Shown: positions 16,873 to 24,342 of the stretch, piece after piece
How positions within the stretch are numbered: position 1 is the stretch's first letter
Layout: each line of letters opens with the position of its first letter
NCBI RefSeq assembly: GCF_037080055.1
Contig: NZ_JBAOJI010000002.1
Span: 496,001 to 560,000 of the forward strand
Reading direction: 5' to 3'
Origin: Halovenus sp037080055
GTDB taxonomy: Archaea; Halobacteriota; Halobacteria; Halobacteriales; Haloarculaceae
DNA length: 64,000 nucleotides
The notes under the pieces: model-generated
What the model was told of the DNA's origin: nothing
Database searches by the model: none
What the model saw: only the letters and a program-made list of their open reading frames with translations
Translations under genes and position numbers: made by a program

Positions 16873-18066
16873 ATGCCAGACTACTTCCAGGATCGCTCGT
16901 CGGTGTTCCGGGATGAATCCGTACTCGCCGAAGAATACACGCCACACGAGCTTCCGGAACGAGAAGAGGAACTCTCAGAACTCGGCGCTGCACTCAGCCC
17001 TGGTTTGGGGACAGGGGCTCCGCACGATGTGTTTCTGCAGGGTAAAACTGGCCAAGGAAAGACAGCTGCCGCTCGATTTATTCTCTCTGAATTTGAAACT
17101 CGGGCGGCCGAGAACGATATTGAATTGACGACGATCTTTCATAGCTGTGCAGGACAGACCTCGTCGTATCAGGTCGTCTGTGATCTTGTCGAGAAGAAAA
17201 CCGGAGAGAATCCGAATGGACACCCGAAGCGGAAAGTATTCGACCACTTTTATGATCTGATTAATGATATTGGTGGAACAATTGTTCTCGTTCTCGATGA
17301 GGTCGACTCAATTGGCCAAGATGATCTTCTGTTGTATGAACTGAGCAGAGCAAAAGACAACGACCACATCGCTGACGACGTCGGTGTAAGCATCATCGGG
17401 ATCAGTAACGATGGCAACTTTCTCGCGGAACTCTCTCCGAAGGTCAAAGATTCGTTCAGAGAACGGCGGGTTATGTTTGATGCCTACGATGCCTCGCAAC
17501 TCCGTTCAATTCTTGAGCGACGCGCAGCGATGGCGTTTGTTGACGGCGTCGTTGACGAGAGTGCGATCGCGCTCTGTGCAGGCTACGCTGCGAACGATCA
17601 GGGATCTGCACGACAGGCAATCGATTATCTCTATGAGGCGGGTGAAATCGCGTTGCAACAAGGTGACGACCGCGTGACCGATGAACATGCGGAAAAAGCC
17701 GAAGCAAAGGTCGATCGGAGGTCCATCATGCGGAGTATCGAAGGTCTCACCCTCCAAGATCATCTCGCCCTTGTTGCGCTTGTGATGCTGGAGTCACAGG
17801 GAGACACGCCAGCTCGAACGCGCAAGGTGTACGCAACTTACCGGGACGTGTGTGCGGAATTAGAGACGAATGACATCTCACTCGATCGGGTTCGAGATCA
17901 TCTCAAGGAATTAGATCTTCTGGGTGTGACACGATACACGATTCGAACGGCTGGCTCTGAGGGTGGGCGAAAGTACTTCTGGGAACTGAACACTGATCTG
18001 GGTGCAACGATCAACGTACTTGATTCGATTGACCGTCTTGATGGCGTACTCGGATTGGTCGACTAG
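16873..18066 (+). CDS. orc1/cdc6: Orc1/Cdc6 replication initiator
   Basis: 397 residues. AAA+ ATPase that binds origin boxes and recruits the MCM helicase. Walker A GKTGQGKT is at residues 57-64, Walker B IVLVLDEVDSI at about 137-147, the sensor 1 region IGISNDG near 178-184, and an Arg-rich RERR sensor/finger region follows. The lid (QGSARQAIDYLYEAG) and a C-terminal winged-helix domain (HLALVALVMLESQGDTPART to VRDHLKELDLLGVTRY) complete the family architecture. ATG 16873 is chosen over an in-frame start 15 codons upstream because of the TATA spacing and a family-like N-terminus. Boxes on both sides mark it as the cognate initiator. Divergent Orc copies of this type are common on haloarchaeal replicons. 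Confidence 0.93.
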   Translation: MPDYFQDRSSVFRDESVLAEEYTPHELPEREEELSELGAALSPGLGTGAPHDVFLQGKTGQGKTAAARFILSEFETRAAENDIELTTIFHSCAGQTSSYQVVCDLVEKKTGENPNGHPKRKVFDHFYDLINDIGGTIVLVLDEVDSIGQDDLLLYELSRAKDNDHIADDVGVSIIGISNDGNFLAELSPKVKDSFRERRVMFDAYDASQLRSILERRAAMAFVDGVVDESAIALCAGYAANDQGSARQAIDYLYEAGEIALQQGDDRVTDEHAEKAEAKVDRRSIMRSIEGLTLQDHLALVALVMLESQGDTPARTRKVYATYRDVCAELETNDISLDRVRDHLKELDLLGVTRYTIRTAGSEGGRKYFWELNTDLGATINVLDSIDRLDGVLGLVD

Positions 18067-18087
18067 TTCACGACGCACCCGGGGGTG
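18066..18087 (+). repeat. origin recognition box 5
   Basis: Begins GTTCACGACGCACCCGGGGG, starting at the last base of the orc stop codon. Plus orientation. Confidence 0.85.
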
Positions 18088-18253
18088 GGGGATGGACGAA
18101 AGATCGGTTCAGCAGTAGACTGACTTCTCGGTGCGGCACAGGCCTGTGGTGTTTTTGCTTTTGTTTGCTGTACCGTTTTGGATTCTGTACTGTTGAGAAC
18201 ACTTGACACGGTGGGGTGTGAGTATTGTTCGATGTCTCCGGTTGTTTTCCGTA

Positions 18254-18275
18254 GTTCACAATACACCCGGGGGTG
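18254..18275 (+). repeat. origin recognition box 6
   Basis: Begins GTTCACAATACACCCGGGGG. Direct repeat of box 5, 166 bp apart; both are followed by a short G-run (GGGTGGGG). Confidence 0.82.
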
Positions 18276-18305
18276 GGGCTCTCGACGTACATTTTTCCCC
18301 ATTTT

Positions 18306-18539
18306 TTATTCTGAGATCATCCAGACAAGTGAGTTGCCGACTTGACGACTTTCTACTTCATCCTGCTTTTCCATTGATTTGAGCCGTGTATATGCCGTTC
18401 GTCGAGTACAACCAACTTCTTCTGCAATCTCTGATGTACCAGCCATCCCGTCAAGAACTTGGATCGCAGAGAAAAAGTCTGAATTGGAGTAACTTGTCGT
18501 GTATTCTCCAGACTCCTCATCGCGCTCCTTGCCGGGCAC
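18306..18539 (-). CDS. small winged-helix DNA-binding protein
   Basis: 77 residues, GTG start. A compact helix-turn-helix with wing occupies most of the protein (FFSAIQVLDGMAGTSEIAEE, CTRRTAYTRLKSMEKQDEV, then SRQVGNSLVW). It resembles short MarR/ArsR-like regulators seen on haloarchaeal plasmids. It faces orc and is divergent from the ParB-like operon. The space between holds the structured element at 18563-18770, whose repeats could be its operator. Confidence 0.7.
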   Translation of the reverse strand: MPGKERDEESGEYTTSYSNSDFFSAIQVLDGMAGTSEIAEEVGCTRRTAYTRLKSMEKQDEVESRQVGNSLVWMISE

Positions 18540-18562
18540 GATTATTAATTCATGGACATCAC

Positions 18563-18770
18563 CTATGTAGGTAATGGTCCGATACCATCTCCTATACAGG
18601 AGATGGGAAAAGCTTTTGCCATTACATAGTGTAGGAGATGGTAGAGAAGTCCAGTCACTCTGGCATATTCCAGAATGCCCGCGTGGTGAGGCACGCGGAC
18701 TGGGCTTCTGGAAGGCAGAAACCCATGAAATACTCTGGATCCGCCGGTATTCAAAACACCGGTACGACTA
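18563..18770 (+). ncRNA. candidate structured RNA / 5' leader element
   Basis: The strand downstream of the small HTH gene and upstream of the ParB operon folds strongly by eye. (a) A 9-bp hairpin with a 4-nt loop at 18585-18606. (b) An enclosing bulged 11-bp stem, 18563-18577 with 18619-18629. (c) A perfect three-way junction: 18647-18656 pairs with 18698-18707 over 10 bp (one G-U), enclosing hairpins 18659-18674 and 18679-18698. (d) A terminal CCGGT/ACCGG hairpin near 18753-18770. The segment 18585-18597 can alternatively pair with 18629-18641 (13 bp), which is incompatible with (b), so two conformations are possible. Alternatives are an insertion-sequence end (IS200/IS605 guide-RNA-like relic) or DNA operator repeats. 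Confidence 0.5.
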
Positions 18771-18819
18771 GCGCATCGCTTGGCAACAAGATGTCTGTGA
18801 CATACACGAGGAGGAACAA

Positions 18820-19623
18820 ATGAGCCAGACGGACTCCTCCTCCAGCGAAGAGATCCGTCGAACGGTCCAAATCCCTTCGCTATTGACTAACTCTCTCCGT
18901 GCGGTTCTTGACGCCTTCGGCCAGAAGATAATCCGTTTGAAAGCCAGCGGTAGCATCGAAACGACCAACGGGAGACTTCTGGATGACTTGCGAAACTACG
19001 ACGTTAGCTGGGAACAACAGGACCACCAACGCGTCAGGATCGATTACGAGCAACTCCCCGGTGCAGATGGGCCGGCAAATCCGTTGACTGACGACGCACA
19101 AGCGCGCCTTCTCGAGGAAGTCGAGACACGGCTCGGACCACGAGAACGAAGCGTCGAACCTGACCTCGCGGTCACACAGTGTACGCTACGCATTACGGAC
19201 GAGCGACTGCAGGCGGTCACGCCAGCACAGTCTCCGGAGTTCGACCTTCGGTTTGTCTCTGATCCTGCGGAACCACCAGTCCGTGAAGTGACGAAACGGC
19301 ACAACGCCGATCGCGGACTCTATACCGAGTTAGGGTTCGACGTCCGGAATCTCAACCTCCGGTCAGTGATCGAGACGGAGACCAAATTCCACGAGCAGGC
19401 GAACGGCAAGTACCTCAGTTGGGCTGGGCCGGAGGATATCCGACCGCGCTCGCCCGAACGGCTGGCTGTCCGGGTTAATGAGCACGTGCTGCCCGACGCG
19501 TACGGCGTATTGAAACCATACGTCGTGACCGATGACCGAGTCCTTGAACTCGGCGAGTCGGTCGACGAGGCAGTTCCTGATCCACAACCGTTCGGTGGAG
19601 TGGGGTCTGGAGGTGAAGCCTAA
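18820..19623 (+). CDS. unknown protein, first gene of ParB-like operon
   Basis: 267 acidic residues not recognised. No membrane segments. An N-terminal Ser/Glu-rich patch is followed by a helical stretch (LLTNSLRAVLDAFGQKIIRL) and a beta-rich rest. A strong Shine-Dalgarno GAGGAGGA lies at 18808-18815, so the transcript has a leader; this leader would include part or all of the structured element upstream. The stop overlaps the next start by one base. Its place next to two ParB-like genes and an origin suggests a replicon-maintenance role. Confidence 0.75.
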   Translation: MSQTDSSSSEEIRRTVQIPSLLTNSLRAVLDAFGQKIIRLKASGSIETTNGRLLDDLRNYDVSWEQQDHQRVRIDYEQLPGADGPANPLTDDAQARLLEEVETRLGPRERSVEPDLAVTQCTLRITDERLQAVTPAQSPEFDLRFVSDPAEPPVREVTKRHNADRGLYTELGFDVRNLNLRSVIETETKFHEQANGKYLSWAGPEDIRPRSPERLAVRVNEHVLPDAYGVLKPYVVTDDRVLELGESVDEAVPDPQPFGGVGSGGEA

Positions 19624-19880
19624 TGGCTCCGGCACAGTTCAGTATCGACGCTGACGAGGGATTTTACCTCACCGTCGCCGATGACATCACTGTCTACGAA
19701 GAGTACGACGCTGCCGTTGCAGAGATTCAATCCAAGTTGACGACTGATGCTGAAGGCTTTCTCGCGGAAGTCGCAATTGAGCAGACGGGAGAGAGTGACG
19801 ATGTTGCTGTTACGCTCGAACAGGTCGGCTGGCAACAGATCATCCGCGATATGGATCAAGCCGCGGGTACAGACCAATGA
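19623..19880 (+). CDS. small unknown protein of ParB-like operon
   Basis: 85 acidic residues (start ATG within TAATGG, one-base overlap with the previous stop; its own TGA overlaps the next ATG in ATGA). Alternating hydrophobic pattern (GFYLTVADDITVYEEY, GFLAEVAIEQTG) suggests a small beta-containing domain. No known family recognised. Confidence 0.72.
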   Translation: MAPAQFSIDADEGFYLTVADDITVYEEYDAAVAEIQSKLTTDAEGFLAEVAIEQTGESDDVAVTLEQVGWQQIIRDMDQAAGTDQ

Positions 19881-21106
19881 TCCGGAACGAACAGATTCCA
19901 ATCGACGATCTCGTCGTTGATCCAACACAGGCGCGCGAAGAGCCGTGGATAAACGACGAGAGCGATCGCCAGCTGGCAGCGTCCGTTGCTGACGATGGGC
20001 TGTTGCAGGATCTGCTCGTCCGTCCGATTGAGCACGTGACTGACGGCGATTTCGGGGGTAACACGGACGCATCGTACGCGATCGTCGCAGGATCACGTCG
20101 CTATCACGCAGCGATGGATGCTGGATTGGAAGCCGTTCCTTGCAAGGTACTCGCAGCGGATGATCTCGATGCGGCGTGGACATCACTACTCGAGAACACT
20201 GAACGGAAGGCTCTTTCCGAACAAGAGGTCGCCCAACAACTCGCGTTTATTTTCGAGTTGGTGCGTCCACGAGAAGAACCGGATGCCTGTCCGCAGTGTG
20301 GAACCTCAGTTGCAAACGAACAAGGGCTCTACTCTCACTATACGGGAACTGACTGTCAGCCGCCATCGCTTCCAAGTACGGATGAAGATTCTGGCGGCCC
20401 GACCGGTTGGGATGCGTGGGCTTCAGACGGGTTCACCACGGAACGACAAGCAAAACGGTATCTCGCCGAGCGATTTCTCGGCCGGCATGATAATGATGCA
20501 GTCCAGCTTATCAAAGGCCATCTGCGGACGGCCACACTGCCGGAGCCAGTGCAAGCGCTATTCAAAACACCTGATGACCGCACCGCGACTGAACGACAGA
20601 CGCTCTCAAACTATGGCATCGATACTGGGACAACGCTTGGCAGCGGTGACGGGCGTTCGGGGGCATCGCGGGAAATTGCAACCCTGCATGAGACCGTTGC
20701 AGCTGAACTTGACAGTGATGCCGTCGATCCGACGAACGCAGTTCTTGAGGCCGTCGGTTCACTGAATCACGAGGAGATGTCCGAACAAGAACTGCGCCGG
20801 ACGATCAGGGACTTCCGTCATGAAATGACGAGCGACGTAGCGGCCGCTGCATCGCCGGCGGAACAGCGCCAACAGTTCAGCGAGACCTTGCAAGCCTGTG
20901 CCGAGGAGTGTCGAGAAACATACGAAGAACTTGTGCCACATCGACCATTCAAGCGTGTCGATGTATTCGGGCCGGAGACTCACCGCCACAGTCGCTGGCA
21001 CGCCCAAGCGAAAGCCAACCGGGAAGTTTCAGGGCACGTAGAACTCGTCCGTGAACTGTATCAGGAACGACTTGCGGACCTTGCAGAGCAGAAGGGGTGG
21101 GAGTAA
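19877..21106 (+). CDS. ParB/Srx-domain protein with zinc finger
   Basis: 409 residues. The N-terminus is a ParB/Spo0J-type N-terminal domain: IPIDDLVVDPTQARE at 7-21, SVADDGLLQDLLVRP, then the AIVAGSRRYHAAMDAG box at about 70-85 that matches the GERR nucleotide-binding box. A helical KALSEQEVAQQLAFIFEL follows. A C2HC-like zinc finger (CPQCG, about 15 residues, H, C) is inserted at about 137-157. The remainder is helical and includes a recognition-type region. ParB proteins bind centromere-like sites or act as nucleases. It is the third gene in an operon with 4-bp ATGA overlaps. No ParA ATPase gene is present in the neighbourhood. Confidence 0.82.
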   Translation: MIRNEQIPIDDLVVDPTQAREEPWINDESDRQLAASVADDGLLQDLLVRPIEHVTDGDFGGNTDASYAIVAGSRRYHAAMDAGLEAVPCKVLAADDLDAAWTSLLENTERKALSEQEVAQQLAFIFELVRPREEPDACPQCGTSVANEQGLYSHYTGTDCQPPSLPSTDEDSGGPTGWDAWASDGFTTERQAKRYLAERFLGRHDNDAVQLIKGHLRTATLPEPVQALFKTPDDRTATERQTLSNYGIDTGTTLGSGDGRSGASREIATLHETVAAELDSDAVDPTNAVLEAVGSLNHEEMSEQELRRTIRDFRHEMTSDVAAAASPAEQRQQFSETLQACAEECRETYEELVPHRPFKRVDVFGPETHRHSRWHAQAKANREVSGHVELVRELYQERLADLAEQKGWE

Positions 21107-21108
21107 CA

Positions 21109-22035
21109 ATGGCATCGACACCCCCGGCACCAGCTGCGTTGCCGGCGCAGTACGATGAGTTAGTTGCCATCGAACGGTTGGTTCATGGAAAACACAACCC
21201 ACGACGCGTCTCACCAACGGCGACACTCCGTGAGTCGATCAAGCAGGATGGCATCCAGCAGCCACTGATTGTCCGTCTCGCTGATGACCGGGATGTCTAT
21301 CACATTACGGATGGTTGGCAGCGGTATCAGGCCGCAACGAGTCTTGGCTGGGAGCAGTTGCCGGTGCGTGTTTACGAGACGCCGCTGGCGGCTCTTTCAG
21401 CAACGGAGTCCGCTAGTATCGTGCGTGAATGGAGTTCGTATGACTGGGCGCAGTATTGCCAGTCGTTGGCTGTCGAGTTGGGTGAGGAGACAGACTCACA
21501 GCGAGCGATTGCTCGCCAGGTTGCCGGCCGGACTACCCGGAGTTCTCAGTCTGTCCGTCGGTATCTCGATGCACTTGCTCTTCCGGATATTGTTCATCCG
21601 CTGCTCTGTGATGGGCCGGAGGGTGATGCCCAATCGTGGCAGGCCCTCCGGCATTACAACGAGGATGTGCGTCGCTACAAGGGACTCTCCTGGCGGGTTG
21701 CCGCCCAGCTCGGACGACGGATGCAAGATATGGATGTTTCGGTTGAGCGGACCGTTGGGACGGCGGCAAACGCTGTCGAGTATGAGATGTCGTCCGCACT
21801 GGAGTTCGTTGACCTCGCAATGGAAGAAGCGGAGTTGCCGTTTCAGTTGGTTCACCGTCGCACGCAACATGAGAATCGGTACAACGAGTATCTACAGATT
21901 CCGAATGTGTCGGTAGCACTCGAACAGGAAGAGCGTGAAGCGATTATGGCCTACTGTGCCGAGCACCGCCAGCCGTTGAGTTGCGTGGTCGAAGACGAAA
22001 TTCGGTCTCTTGCCACGGAGTTGATTGAGCGATGA
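21109..22035 (+). CDS. second ParB-like protein
   Basis: 308 residues. ParB N-terminal domain with GKHNPRRVSPTATLRESIKQ, QPLIVRL, and HITDGWQRYQAATSLGWEQL, where DGWQRY replaces the usual GERRY box. An HTH region follows (SQRAIARQVAGRTTRSSQSV). The ATG at 21109 is preferred over an in-frame GTG 12 bp upstream because the preceding gene ends at 21106 and a G-rich Shine-Dalgarno-like GGGTGGGAG precedes it. The start two bases after the previous stop implies translational coupling. Likely DNA-binding role in replicon maintenance, together with 19877-21106. Confidence 0.78.
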   Translation: MASTPPAPAALPAQYDELVAIERLVHGKHNPRRVSPTATLRESIKQDGIQQPLIVRLADDRDVYHITDGWQRYQAATSLGWEQLPVRVYETPLAALSATESASIVREWSSYDWAQYCQSLAVELGEETDSQRAIARQVAGRTTRSSQSVRRYLDALALPDIVHPLLCDGPEGDAQSWQALRHYNEDVRRYKGLSWRVAAQLGRRMQDMDVSVERTVGTAANAVEYEMSSALEFVDLAMEEAELPFQLVHRRTQHENRYNEYLQIPNVSVALEQEEREAIMAYCAEHRQPLSCVVEDEIRSLATELIER

Positions 22036-22424
22036 CTTGTGACTGTGCTGGTTCCACGGACGATTCGGTGAGTGTTGGTGGCGACGAACAAGCGGCGTCG
22101 TCGACAATCGAGCAGATTCTCACTGGAATTGTCGTCAGTGATGACTCGGACGTGGTTCGATGCACTTCGTGCGGCGATATCATCGCTGTAACTGACATCG
22201 TTTTCGCGTATGCGTCGCGCTGCGTTGAGGAGGTTGAGTGGTGTATCCCCCGGTTGTACTGTGTCAGTTGTGCACCTGCGACCGTTCACACGCCGACATT
22301 GGGTGTTGCAGAGGTGGTTGTCGGTGGACGGCTCGGTACGCGCTCATGTCCAACTCCGCGGACACACCGATCGTGTCTGACTGAGATTGCTATTCGGTCA
22401 TACAGTCCACCGACTGAGGGATAA
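22032..22424 (+). CDS. zinc-ribbon protein, last gene of ParB-like operon
   Basis: 130 residues with CTSCGD (about 44-49) and YCVSC (about 76-80) forming a probable zinc ribbon. The start overlaps the preceding stop in ATGA. The N- and C-termini are low-complexity or unassigned. Function unknown; position suggests it is part of the same maintenance operon. Confidence 0.65.
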   Translation: MTCDCAGSTDDSVSVGGDEQAASSTIEQILTGIVVSDDSDVVRCTSCGDIIAVTDIVFAYASRCVEEVEWCIPRLYCVSCAPATVHTPTLGVAEVVVGGRLGTRSCPTPRTHRSCLTEIAIRSYSPPTEG

Positions 22425-23225
22425 TCCTCAGTTGAATTCTTATTCACGAATTGGACACGACATAATGCCGTCCACGTGCGGAGACATACTACTACTATTA
22501 CTCAGCGCAAGTTTTCAATAATACAATAAGACATCGTTGTTTGTCTGCTTGTTGTTCGATTATCAGCAGAATTTGATTGAACTCATAGCTATTGGTGGCA
22601 CTTCAAACTGTACTACAAACTCTTATTAAGATCAATTAACTTTGTTTATTCTACGTAGGCCCGAACGTATCTGTGGAGTGAATCAGGGGCCGATTTGAAC
22701 ACGCGAAAGCCTCTAGCTGCTCGTCAGGCTGAAGTTGGTCCGTAGTGGGGTCAACGACGTAGCCACTCGTGAATAGTATTTGATATACACGCTATCAAGA
22801 TCTAATGTCTTCTAGATGTGCTCGCACGTGCAACAGCTAGGTTTGCTGGGAGCGTCATCTTCCCGACGCAACCTGCCTCGCTGTAGACGGTGTATGACAG
22901 CATGGTTTCTACTTAGCGTTAGTCAGATGATTAGGAACATTGGACAATATGCCTGGGAAATTTATTCATATGGCTTAAAGTTAATTCCAGATGTGAATTT
23001 CACAGATCTTCTATGACTGACATATCTAAATATTACTATTTTGAGGCGACAATGGCAGGCATCGGGGACAGTGGACACCCCAAACGTCCGAGGTAATTGG
23101 GTCGATAATCGAGTGGGAGTGTCTAATTACTCCACTGGGAGCCTTAGGGCGACCCGAGGTAGTTCACCCACTAAGTCACGATGGATACAATACACTCTTA
23201 CCCTGTCAAAAAAAGAGAGAAATAG
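22425..23225. other. intergenic interval, AT-rich
   Basis: 800 bp with no convincing gene. ORFs 22816-23016 and 23041-23301 lack recognisable motifs. It marks the boundary between the replication/maintenance block and the glycan cluster. No insertion-sequence ends or tRNA seen. Confidence 0.5.
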
Positions 23226-24326
23226 ATGCGTATCCTCCGAGTCGCACAAAAATGCTATCCTGACTTCAAGGGCGGCGGCGCATATCACGTGCACGCCATG
23301 AGTCGTGACCAGGCCGCGATGGGACACGATGTGACGGTGTTGACTGTTGACCCCAGGCGTGACCAACCCCATCTCGAAGAGAGAGATGGATACACAGTCG
23401 TTCGGTATCCTGTGTCGACGAGTCTGTTAGGTAACGACATCGCTACCGGTGTCGCATCGTTTCTTCAACATGCGCAGAAATATGATGTGATGCACGCTCA
23501 TTCGCATTTGTACTTCTCAACGAATCTGGCCGCGTTGAAACGACGGCTAGGGGGTATTCCGCTGGCGATTACGAACCACGGATTGTACAGCCAGAACGCC
23601 CCCGAGTGGCTGTTCGATCTATATTTGCGGAGTGTAGGCCAATGGACGTTCAATCAAGCTGATGTGGTGCTTTGCTACACTAAGGAAGATAGAGAGCGTG
23701 TTCGGGAGTTCGGAGTAGATTCGCAAATTGAAGTGGTGGCTAATGGAGTGGATACGGCACGGTTTACTCCAGACGGTAAGACAAGTGAGTTAATTGACCA
23801 CGATGGTCTGGTGGTGTTGTTCGTGGGGCGATTAGTAGAGGGAAAACGGCCTCAGGATGCGGTGCGAGCAGTCCCGAAGCTTCCTGCAGATATGAACGTG
23901 AAGTTGTACGTCGTCGGAGATGGGCCGATGCGCTCTGACTTGGAGGAAATGGCTACTGGTGCAGTCGAGTTTCTAGGGCACGTTCCCTATGATGAGATGC
24001 CTGCAGTGTATCGGGCGGGAGACGTACTGGTGTTACCGAGTCGTGCTGAAGGATTGCCGCGGACTGTTCTAGAAGCATTTGCTTCTGGGGTTCCAGTCGT
24101 GTCGAGTTATCTAGAGCATACGGCACCGGTTGTTCGAGCCGGCGGGGAGACGGTTGAGATTGGCAATATAGAGGAGTACGTTTCGGCACTCGAAAGTGTT
24201 CTGGGCAAACCACAGGAGTTGGGTACCGATGGTCGACAAACTGTTGTCGAGGAGTTTCGCTGGCAGGATACCGTCGAACAGTCCACAAGCGTATTGTCGT
24301 CCCTTTCTTCGGGGTCCAGGCGTTAG
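23226..24326 (+). CDS. GT4-family glycosyltransferase
   Basis: 366 residues, GT-B fold. The N-terminal domain begins MRILRVAQKCYPDFKGGGAY, a donor-side glycine loop. The C-terminal domain has VLFVGRLVEGKRPQDAVRA, YVVGDGP, VEFLGHVPYDEM and the EX7E-type PSRAEGLPRTVLEAFASG nucleotide-sugar binding motif. It transfers a sugar from an NDP-sugar to a lipid-linked acceptor at the cytoplasmic membrane face. It faces away from the ParB operon and ends 17 bp from the convergent sulfatase gene. Donor and linkage cannot be read. Confidence 0.88.
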   Translation: MRILRVAQKCYPDFKGGGAYHVHAMSRDQAAMGHDVTVLTVDPRRDQPHLEERDGYTVVRYPVSTSLLGNDIATGVASFLQHAQKYDVMHAHSHLYFSTNLAALKRRLGGIPLAITNHGLYSQNAPEWLFDLYLRSVGQWTFNQADVVLCYTKEDRERVREFGVDSQIEVVANGVDTARFTPDGKTSELIDHDGLVVLFVGRLVEGKRPQDAVRAVPKLPADMNVKLYVVGDGPMRSDLEEMATGAVEFLGHVPYDEMPAVYRAGDVLVLPSRAEGLPRTVLEAFASGVPVVSSYLEHTAPVVRAGGETVEIGNIEEYVSALESVLGKPQELGTDGRQTVVEEFRWQDTVEQSTSVLSSLSSGSRR

Positions 24327-24342
24327 CTCTCCGGAGAGTCAC

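Larger units (their letters stand above)
16459..18275. other. replication origin region with orc1/cdc6 inside
   Basis: Six copies of a 22-nt box (consensus GTTCACGACACACCCGGGG) flank an intact orc1/cdc6 gene: four upstream and two downstream. The boxes have the G-rich core and TTCAC arm of haloarchaeal origin-recognition boxes. Upstream they form two inverted pairs: a head-on pair (16459-16480 and 16518-16539) and a tail-to-tail pair (16729-16750 and 16796-16817). The 190-nt interval between the pairs (16540-16728) is the likely unwinding site. The downstream pair are in direct orientation. The origin may be a plasmid or a captured chromosomal origin. Confidence 0.85.

Noticed and set aside
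18720..18775. Possible degenerate tRNA (CCGGT-ATTCAAAA-C-ACCGG resembles a T-arm)
   Set aside because: The closing base pair is mismatched and no acceptor, D or anticodon arms can be drawn around it.
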